Shown piece by piece: positions 1 to 5,298 of a DNA stretch of 15,016 nt. Under the pieces are notes generated by a model that was given only the letters and a program-made list of their open reading frames with translations, had not been told where the DNA came from and made no database searches. Positions within the stretch are counted from its first letter, which is position 1. Each line of letters opens with the position of its first letter. The stretch spans positions 1 to 15,016 of the forward strand of contig JAQTRT010000039.1 of the NCBI GenBank assembly GCA_028711675.1. The letters are read 5' to 3'. The stretch comes from a bacterium. Its GTDB lineage: Bacteria; Spirochaetota; JAHITG01. Made by a program: the position numbers and the translations under genes.

Positions 1-1239
1 TTGTTTGACTATTTTTTCAACGGTACTTTAAGTCTGGGCTTTGTCTTCATTATTTATATCTGGATCGTTTTTTTTCTGAGATGGCTTTATTCAAAAAAAT
101 ATAAGCCTTACGCCGAAGAGTACCATGAGGATATTTCCACAATTATCCCGGTGTATAATGAAAACTTTAAACTTTTCAAAGAATGCTTGAAAAGCGTGAA
201 GAACGAGAATCCGAACGAGATCATCGTTGTTATCAACGGCGGCGGCAAGAACGAGATCAAATACGATAAAATAGCAAAATCTTTTGGCGCCACAGTATAT
301 ACGCTTCCGATAGCCGGGAAAAGGCCGGCTGTAACCCTGGGGATACGGAAAGCCTCCTGTGATATCGTACTGCTGCTGGACAGCGACACGATCCTGACCA
401 AAGGTTCCCTGGCAGAACTGCTGAAAGCTTTTAAAGACCCTAAAGTAGGAGGCGCCACTTCCACCCAGCTCATTCTCAATGCCAACACCTCGATTGTCCG
501 GAAATTCGCCGGATGGATGGAGGATATCCGGTTCGCCATCACGCAGAAAGCTCAGAGCTCGTTCGAGTCCATAGGCTGTCTTCCGGGACGGGCTATCGCC
601 TTTCGTAAAAACCTGCTGCTGGATTCCCTGGACGGTTTCACCAATGAACGGTTCATGGGCCGCCCCTGCACCAGCGGGGATGACCGCTACATGACATCCA
701 TAGTTCTCCAGAAAGGATATAAGACCGTTCTTCAGTCCACATCCGTCGTATATACCAATTGCCCGGACACCTTTATCGGTTTCTTGAAACAGCAGTTGAG
801 ATGGGCCCGCTCAAGCCAGCGGGAGACCTTCCGCAATCTTAAATGGCTGCCCAAATACCCGTTCACATTCCTCTCTTACATCACGGATATCATCACACCC
901 TGTTTCTTCCTGATCGTCGAGATTAATGTATTCTACCAGCTGGTCATCTGGGGCGGCCAGTTCGTGAACGTATTTCAATTCCTTGTCGATATCTTCTTTG
1001 CCTTGTTCGCCATGAACCTGTCTATTGGTATCAAACAGCTTGATCATTTTAAACTGTATCCGGAAGACATCTGGCTGCTCCCCATTTATTCCATTTTCAT
1101 GACCATGATCATGATCCCCCTCAGGATATACGGGCTCCTGACCATGGCTGACCCGAGCTGGTCCACGCGTAATGTCATCTGGACGGACGGAACAAAGGAG
1201 AACATGGAAGCCCAGAAAGAATATTCTGTTTCGGATTAA
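1..1239 (+). CDS. Processive family-2 glycosyltransferase (polysaccharide synthase type)
   Basis: A 412-residue inner-membrane GT2 enzyme of the hyaluronan/chitin/cellulose synthase type, expected to polymerise a sugar from a nucleotide-sugar donor on the cytoplasmic face and pass the chain outward. Visible features: one N-terminal membrane segment (about residues 10-30); the GT-A start IIPVYNE (48-54); the metal/UDP-binding DSD (127-129, within LLLDSDT); the acceptor-site GDDR (226-229); the processivity motif QQLRW (264-268); three C-terminal hydrophobic stretches (about 288-316, 321-344, 357-382); and SWSTR (386-390), resembling the SWGTR seen near the end of related synthases. The length matches bacterial hyaluronan-synthase-like proteins, so the gene is probably complete. 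Its TTG start is the first base of the window, so the true start and RBS cannot be verified. The sugar specificity cannot be read, and no polysaccharide partner genes are visible. Confidence 0.88.
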   Translation: MFDYFFNGTLSLGFVFIIYIWIVFFLRWLYSKKYKPYAEEYHEDISTIIPVYNENFKLFKECLKSVKNENPNEIIVVINGGGKNEIKYDKIAKSFGATVYTLPIAGKRPAVTLGIRKASCDIVLLLDSDTILTKGSLAELLKAFKDPKVGGATSTQLILNANTSIVRKFAGWMEDIRFAITQKAQSSFESIGCLPGRAIAFRKNLLLDSLDGFTNERFMGRPCTSGDDRYMTSIVLQKGYKTVLQSTSVVYTNCPDTFIGFLKQQLRWARSSQRETFRNLKWLPKYPFTFLSYITDIITPCFFLIVEINVFYQLVIWGGQFVNVFQFLVDIFFALFAMNLSIGIKQLDHFKLYPEDIWLLPIYSIFMTMIMIPLRIYGLLTMADPSWSTRNVIWTDGTKENMEAQKEYSVSD

Positions 1240-1242
1240 TCT

Positions 1243-1264
1243 CCGGATTGATCCGGCCGGCCGG
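1243..1264. repeat. Small CCGG-rich palindromic cluster in the GT2-purH spacer
   Basis: CCGGAT (1243-1248) is the inverted copy of ATCCGG (1251-1256) around a TG centre, and CCGG is then repeated in tandem three times (1253-1264). It lies just behind the GT2 stop codon. It could form a short hairpin, but no T-tract follows, so I do not call it an intrinsic terminator. The rest of the 190-bp spacer (1265-1416) shows no recognisable promoter. Confidence 0.3.
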
Positions 1265-1416
1265 CAGGGATACCCGATGCCCGGTAACCTCTCGATCCAT
1301 TCTCTTCATTATGACGATCTGTCCCGGGAAGGACCGGGGAAACGGCCGCGTCCCTTGTTCTGCGTCATCACAAAGAACCGCCCTTTACTGCCAGTCCATT
1401 ATTGGGGAAGGAACAT

Positions 1417-1425
1417 AAGGAGGAG
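1417..1425 (+). promoter_or_regulatory. Shine-Dalgarno of purH (decides the start)
   Basis: AAGGAGGAG lies 6 bases before the ATG at 1432. It supports ATG 1432 over the in-frame TTG at 1402, which has no SD and would add ten residues that PurH proteins do not have. Confidence 0.85.
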
Positions 1426-1431
1426 CGCGAC

Positions 1432-2979
1432 ATGAAGATAGAGACAGTCCTGATCAGTGTTTATGATAAGACCGGCATCGTGGAATTTGCCGGGGAATTG
1501 GCCCGGCTGGGCATTAAAATCCTCTCGACCGGCGGCACAGCAGCTCTTCTTCAACAGAACAGTATCCCCGTCATCAAGCTCGAAGAATACACCAACCTGC
1601 CGGAGATCCTGGACGGCCGGGTGAAGACCCTCTGCTACAAGGTTTTTTCCGGACTGTTGTGCAAACGCGATAATGAGGTCCACATCCGTCAGCTGAGCGA
1701 ACAAGGGATCAGCTTCATCGACATGGTCGTAGTGAACCTGTACCCGTTCGAAAAAATGATGAAAAAAAAATTATCCATGGATGAAATGATAGAATATATC
1801 GACATCGGCGGCAACTCCCTGCTCAGGGCCTCTGCCAAGAATTATAAATTCGTTCTGCCTGTTTATTCACAGGATGATTACACAACTATTTTAAACCACC
1901 TGAAAAAGGACGGAGACGTTCCATTTGAATACAGACAAACCCTGGCCCAGCGGACCTTTTTCTTCACCTCATATTATGACAGCCTGGTGGCTGGTTATTT
2001 TTCAACACAGACGGAAAAGACCGCATACCCCGGCACTAAAAGCCTTTACCTCAGGAAACTGCAGGATCTGCGGTATGGCGAAAACCCTCACCAGGGATCA
2101 GGGCTTTACGGCATCATGAACAGTCCTGTCCTGAACTATGCCCAGCTGCACGGAAAAGAACTTTCTTTTAATAATATCGCTGATTTTTATTCCGCGGCCA
2201 ACCTCATGGCTGAACTCGACCGGTGTTTTAAAAAAGCCGGATGTGTCATCATCAAACACAGGAATCCCTGCGGCGCGGCCCTGGGAGAAAGCACCCTGAC
2301 AGCGTATCAAAAAGCCCTTCAATCCGATCCTGTATCCGCTTACGGCGGGATCGCCGCCTTCAATTCAGACGTGGACCTGAAAACAGCCCGGGAGATCAAC
2401 AAACGGTTCTACGAAATAGTGATAGCCCGCCGTTTCCAGAAAGAAGCCCTGAAAGAATTACGTCAGAAAAAGAACCTCCGCATCATCCAGATAAAGGACT
2501 ACGGATCGTTCCTGAAACAGGACCTGGTATACAATTCATACAACAACCTGGTTCTGGTCCAGGATAAAGACGTGAAACTGTATAAAAAAATGATACCCAT
2601 AACAAAGGCCGGGATCAAGGTAAAAGAAAAGGAAGAATTGCTCTTCGGCTGGGTGATCGCTAAATACGTCAAGTCCAACGCCATTGTGCTGACGAAAAGT
2701 CTGCAGCTCATCGGCGTCGGGGCCGGACAAACAAGCCGTATCGATTCCGTGAATATCGCTATCCAGAAAGCCCGTAATAATAAATTCAAGATTAAGGGCT
2801 CCTGCCTGGCATCGGACGCCTTCTTCCCCTTCGACGACTGTGTCAAACTGGCCAGTAAAAAAGGGATCAGGGCCATCATTCAGCCGGGCGGCTCCATCCA
2901 CGATGATGATGTGATCAAAACAGCCGAACGTCTAAAGATGCCCATGATCTTCACGGGAATGCGCCACTTTTACCATTAA
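1432..2979 (+). CDS. purH: Bifunctional AICAR formyltransferase / IMP cyclohydrolase PurH
   Basis: Carries out the last two steps of de novo IMP synthesis: formylation of AICAR with 10-formyl-THF, then ring closure; cytosolic. The 515-residue length is normal for the family. The N-terminal cyclohydrolase domain has ISVYDKTGIVEFA, LSTGG, GRVKT (K65), NLYPF (Y104), IDIGG (D124) and SAKN (K136), keeping what I recall as the catalytic set. The C-terminal transformylase domain has RYGENPHQ, the catalytic KH in KHRNPCGAA (K275-H276), PVSAYGGIAAFN, GVGAGQTSR, ASDAFFPF, IQPGGSI and the terminal FTGMRHFYH. Odd points: the usual TLHPKIHGG reads TLCYKVFSG (66-74), IDIGGP reads IDIGGN, and the IAP motif reads IAR. 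The start is ATG 1432 behind a strong SD. No other pur gene is in view. A run of nine A at 1762-1770 lies in frame and the reading frame is intact. Confidence 0.95.
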   Translation: MKIETVLISVYDKTGIVEFAGELARLGIKILSTGGTAALLQQNSIPVIKLEEYTNLPEILDGRVKTLCYKVFSGLLCKRDNEVHIRQLSEQGISFIDMVVVNLYPFEKMMKKKLSMDEMIEYIDIGGNSLLRASAKNYKFVLPVYSQDDYTTILNHLKKDGDVPFEYRQTLAQRTFFFTSYYDSLVAGYFSTQTEKTAYPGTKSLYLRKLQDLRYGENPHQGSGLYGIMNSPVLNYAQLHGKELSFNNIADFYSAANLMAELDRCFKKAGCVIIKHRNPCGAALGESTLTAYQKALQSDPVSAYGGIAAFNSDVDLKTAREINKRFYEIVIARRFQKEALKELRQKKNLRIIQIKDYGSFLKQDLVYNSYNNLVLVQDKDVKLYKKMIPITKAGIKVKEKEELLFGWVIAKYVKSNAIVLTKSLQLIGVGAGQTSRIDSVNIAIQKARNNKFKIKGSCLASDAFFPFDDCVKLASKKGIRAIIQPGGSIHDDDVIKTAERLKMPMIFTGMRHFYH

Positions 2980-2986
2980 ATATTAT

Positions 2987-3014
2987 TTGACTTTAATTTT
3001 TAATCGGGTATAAT
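2987..3014 (+). promoter_or_regulatory. Sigma70-type promoter of the FecR-STAS operon
   Basis: The -35 box TTGACT (2987-2992) and a perfect -10 box TATAAT (3009-3014) are separated by 16 bp. It starts 8 bp after the purH stop and lies about 30 bp before the fecR-like ATG at 3045. This is the best promoter in the window and suggests strong, largely constitutive transcription. Confidence 0.75.
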
Positions 3015-3030
3015 AAAAAATAATCAAGAA

Positions 3031-3037
3031 AAGGAGG
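3031..3037 (+). promoter_or_regulatory. Strong Shine-Dalgarno of the FecR-domain gene
   Basis: AAGGAGG lies 7 bases before ATG 3045, an essentially ideal ribosome-binding site. Together with the promoter just upstream it predicts an abundant protein. Confidence 0.8.
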
Positions 3038-3044
3038 AAATCAT

Positions 3045-4049
3045 ATGAAAAAAATCGGTTTTATTATTGTCTTTATATTAATCGCATCTTCCCTCACGGC
3101 TGCAGAAACCTTCCTGGCCAAAGCGGAACTCCTGACCGGAAAAGTGACCTGGTCCCTTAAAAAAGATAAAAAAGCAAAACCCGTCAAGATCGGACAGAAA
3201 TTCGTGACCGACTCGGTCATTACCACAGGTAAAAAATCAAGCATCACCCTTAAATTAAAGAATAAATCCCTTATCGAACTGAAAGAGAACTCCAAGCTTA
3301 TTATCAACAAGGACCTGATGGATAAGGCTTCCGTCAGCCTTCTTAAGGGAAATGGCAAGTTCAATATCCAGAAGCTGATGAAATCAAAAGAGGAGTTCAA
3401 TGTATACACGCCCACAGCTGTCGTAGGCGTAAGAGGCACGGAATATGAACTGGGTGTGGCCCCGGACGGATCGCTGGGAGTGAACGTGGGTGACGGGAAA
3501 GTGGCTGTCAACAACGACTCCAAAGAAATAGGACTGGGAAAGAACGAAAGCACGGTAGCTTCCCTGGGAAACGACCAGCTTGCCAAAAACGCAGGGGCCC
3601 AGGACCTGAACGCCCTGAACAAGAGCAAGGAAGAGGAAATGAACAAGAATCCTGCTGACAAGATGAACGCCATCAATAATAAATTTGATAAAGCATTCGG
3701 TGAGCAGCAAGCCATTGTTTCCAAACTGTCCAACACCAAGAATACCAATGTCGGGCAGGATATCAGCCAAGGCCTCTTCAATCAAGCCAAGACAGAAGGC
3801 CTGTATTCCGTGGCTCAGACCATCAAGAACAACAATCCCCAGGACAAACTGGTCAGCAATGCCTATAAAAAGATCAATTCCGTGTATGACAGGCTGAACA
3901 AGCTGAACCAGATCATGGACGAAAAGTTCAACAACCTGGATAAGATCTATGATAAAAAGACAGAAGAGCTGATGAAAAAGCTGGATAATAAAGAAAAGAT
4001 GTTCAACGATAAATTCAAGGATTTCGATAAAACAGAAGAGACAAAATGA
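3045..4049 (+). CDS. Exported FecR-domain protein with coiled-coil C-terminal half
   Basis: A 334-residue protein with a Sec signal peptide (MKKIGF plus a hydrophobic core, likely cleaved near residues 18-20, LTAA). A FecR domain occupies roughly residues 25-165; its hallmark TPTAVVGVRGTEY spans 122-134. The C-terminal half (about 175-334) is highly charged and rich in K, E, N and D, with heptad-like helical segments from about 275 to the end, so a coiled coil is likely. No second membrane segment is seen, so it is probably periplasmic or surface-associated, not a classical cytoplasm-facing FecR sigma regulator. FecR domains are known from iron-siderophore signalling; exported stand-alone versions are common and poorly characterised. 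It has its own strong promoter and SD, and its TGA overlaps the ATG of the STAS gene by four bases. Its function is unknown; a ligand-binding or scaffold role is inference. Confidence 0.88.
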   Translation: MKKIGFIIVFILIASSLTAAETFLAKAELLTGKVTWSLKKDKKAKPVKIGQKFVTDSVITTGKKSSITLKLKNKSLIELKENSKLIINKDLMDKASVSLLKGNGKFNIQKLMKSKEEFNVYTPTAVVGVRGTEYELGVAPDGSLGVNVGDGKVAVNNDSKEIGLGKNESTVASLGNDQLAKNAGAQDLNALNKSKEEEMNKNPADKMNAINNKFDKAFGEQQAIVSKLSNTKNTNVGQDISQGLFNQAKTEGLYSVAQTIKNNNPQDKLVSNAYKKINSVYDRLNKLNQIMDEKFNNLDKIYDKKTEELMKKLDNKEKMFNDKFKDFDKTEETK

Positions 4050-4417
4050 AATTAGACATTGAGATCATCAAACCTGATGCCGGTACCAGCGACCTGAACA
4101 ACTATATCTGCAAGATATGCCTGTTCAATGAGCTGGACCGGAAAAGCGACAATGATTTCGAATTCATCATTACAGCTCTCATCAACGGCGGCATCAGGAA
4201 GATACTGTTCGACCTTGAAAACCTGAGATACGTGGACAGTTCCGGGATCGGAAAGATCATCAGCACTACAAAACTGATCCGGAAGCTGAACGGGAATGTC
4301 ACCATTACCCGGTGTTCGACCCAGATCATGGAGATCCTGGTGTTGATCAAGCTGGAAAATTTCATCAAGATCTTTCCCTCTGCCGAAGAAGGAATGAATT
4401 TCCTGAAATTCAATTAA
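4046..4417 (+). CDS. STAS-domain protein, anti-anti-sigma factor type
   Basis: A 123-residue single-domain STAS protein like SpoIIAA/RsbV. The core KILFDLENLRYVDSSGIGK includes D64-S65-S66-G67, where S65 matches the phosphorylatable serine of SpoIIAA. Such proteins bind a HPK/RsbW-type kinase when dephosphorylated and so release a sigma factor or other partner. It has no signal peptide or membrane segment, so it is cytosolic. The start ATG lies inside the end of the FecR-domain gene (ATGA overlap), so translation is probably coupled. The upstream GAAGAG is only a fair SD. No kinase, PP2C phosphatase or sigma factor is in the window, so its partner must be encoded elsewhere. A hairpin terminator 24 bp downstream closes the operon. 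Confidence 0.87.
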   Translation: MKLDIEIIKPDAGTSDLNNYICKICLFNELDRKSDNDFEFIITALINGGIRKILFDLENLRYVDSSGIGKIISTTKLIRKLNGNVTITRCSTQIMEILVLIKLENFIKIFPSAEEGMNFLKFN

Positions 4418-4440
4418 GGCCCCAGCCAGCGTAAGAAACG

Positions 4441-4492
4441 AGCCGCGAATCGACACATGATCAGTTCTCCTGTGTTCATTCGTGGCTTTTTT
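4441..4492 (+). terminator. Rho-independent terminator of the FecR-STAS operon
   Basis: The left arm AGCCGCGAATCGACACA (4441-4457) and right arm TGTGTTCATTCGTGGCT (4471-4487) pair over 17 positions, with two G-T wobbles and one C-C mismatch, around a 13-nt loop. The stem is followed by six T (4487-4492). It sits 24 bp after the STAS stop. Only 35 bp separate it from the next start codon and I find no promoter there, so the next gene depends on read-through or a promoter inside this element. Confidence 0.8.
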
Positions 4493-4527
4493 CATTAGTC
4501 ACATCACGGGGTCTGAGGAGAAAAGAG

Positions 4528-5031
4528 ATGCAGAAGCTATTAAAAGGAAAAGCCTGGAAATTCGGGGATGACATCAGCACGGACCTGATCGCGCCCGGAC
4601 GTTATTTTCACCTCAGAAGCAACCTGGAAGAACTGGCCAAGCATACACTGGAGGACGCCGATCCGGAATTTACCAAAAAGATCTCGGCCGGCGATTTCGT
4701 CGTGGGAGGAAAGAACTTCGGCCTGGGCTCATCCCGCGAACATGCCCCTACCATCATCAAGCTGTCCGGCATCAGCGCGGTCCTGGCTAAATCCTTCGCG
4801 CGTATTTTCTTCAGGAACGCCATCAATGTGGGACTGCCGGCCATTATCTGTGACACGGACAAGATCAGCCCGTCGGACGAACTTGAGATCGATCTGGCCC
4901 ACGGGACAATAAAGAACAAGACCAGGAACCTGGAGCTGATATTTCCCCCTCTTCCGGACATCATGCAGAGCATTCTCCAGGAGGACGGGTTAGTGAACTA
5001 TCTGAAAAAATTCGGCGAGCTGAAGGTATAG
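4528..5031 (+). CDS. Aconitase/isopropylmalate-isomerase family small (swivel) subunit
   Basis: A 167-residue stand-alone swivel domain of the LeuD/homoaconitase-small family. It supplies substrate-binding residues to a separate Fe-S large subunit for the dehydration-rehydration of a 2-hydroxyacid. Seen: FGDDISTDLIAPGRY (12-26), the signature GLGSSREHAP (65-74), and IAVLAKSFARIFFRNAINVGLP-like text near residues 85-107 typical of the family. The GSSRE arginine (R70) that grips the substrate carboxylate is present. The specificity loop reads RYFHLRS (25-31), closer to the arginine-bearing YLRT of homoaconitase-like enzymes than to the YLVY of some isopropylmalate isomerases; this alignment is by eye. 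SD GAGGAG (4515-4520) is 7 bases before ATG. No large subunit is in the window; the neighbour is isocitrate dehydrogenase. It may be LeuD, a homoaconitase subunit or half of a split aconitase, so I give no gene symbol. Confidence 0.85.
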   Translation: MQKLLKGKAWKFGDDISTDLIAPGRYFHLRSNLEELAKHTLEDADPEFTKKISAGDFVVGGKNFGLGSSREHAPTIIKLSGISAVLAKSFARIFFRNAINVGLPAIICDTDKISPSDELEIDLAHGTIKNKTRNLELIFPPLPDIMQSILQEDGLVNYLKKFGELKV

Positions 5032-5223
5032 ACAGGATAGAAAGATAAAGACATGGACAGGATTTACAGGATCAGGAATTTTAGCCGCGAAGGCACCAAG
5101 GCACGAAGTTAAGGTTGTAAAGGCAATAAAGGTTCTAAAAGAAAAAATTTCCGGCCTTTATTACTTTTATAACCTTTAAAGCCTTTAAACTTTTTTTATC
5201 CTGTGCATTCCATGCATCCTGTC
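5031..5223. repeat. Modular nested inverted-repeat spacer
   Basis: Built from short words in blocks. ACAGGAT occurs at 5032-5038, 5057-5063 and 5066-5072. AAGGCAC occurs at 5090-5096 and 5098-5104. TAAAGGC (5118-5124), TAAAGGTT (5127-5134) and TAAAAG (5136-5141) follow. The last block is mirrored by CTTTTA (5164-5169), AACCTTTA (5171-5178) and GCCTTTA (5181-5187), and the first by ATCCTGT (5198-5204, 5216-5222). No ORF or RNA gene is seen. The transcript could fold into one long, interrupted hairpin. The role is unknown; the inner part may act as a terminator. Confidence 0.7.
5118..5197 (+). terminator. Possible intrinsic terminator inside the modular repeat
   Basis: The arms 5118-5141 and 5164-5187 pair at 21 of 24 positions around a 22-nt loop. 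The sequence AAC and seven T (5191-5197) follow. The stem is long but AT-rich, so efficiency is uncertain. It would end transcripts of the hydratase small-subunit gene. Confidence 0.45.
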
Positions 5224-5298
5224 ATAATGTTTTAATTAATGCTAATATAAATTGATAAATAATTTAAATAACAACATCATATTCATCAGGAGCATTTT
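5224..5298 (+). promoter_or_regulatory. AT-rich leader with possible icd promoter and SD
   Basis: The 75 bp before icd are very AT-rich. TGCTAATAT (5240-5248, extended -10 form) and TATAAA (5246-5251) are candidate -10 boxes, but no convincing -35 is found at the right distance. The SD AGGAG (5288-5292) lies 6 bases before ATG 5299. A promoter is expected here, because a terminator-like element lies upstream, but its exact place is uncertain. Confidence 0.3.

Noticed and set aside
1402..1431. A longer purH start at TTG 1402
   Set aside because: No SD; the ATG at 1432 has AAGGAGGAG at ideal spacing and matches the family N-terminus.
1172..1435. An 87-codon plus-strand frame bridging the GT2 end and purH start
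   Set aside because: It overlaps GT2 out of frame, has no SD or recognisable protein features, and ends inside purH.
1762..1770. Run of nine A in purH as a frameshift site
   Set aside because: The zero frame continues as a full-length PurH with all downstream motifs, so there is no need for recoding or a break here.
3041..3781. A 246-codon minus-strand open frame opposite the FecR-domain gene
   Set aside because: It is serine/leucine/phenylalanine-rich antisense of lysine-rich codons, with no domain and no SD; the plus-strand gene has signal peptide, FecR motif, promoter and RBS.
5031..5223. CRISPR array or insertion sequence in the spacer
   Set aside because: The repeat words are too short and irregular for CRISPR, there are no uniform spacers, and there is no transposase or terminal inverted repeat with target duplication.
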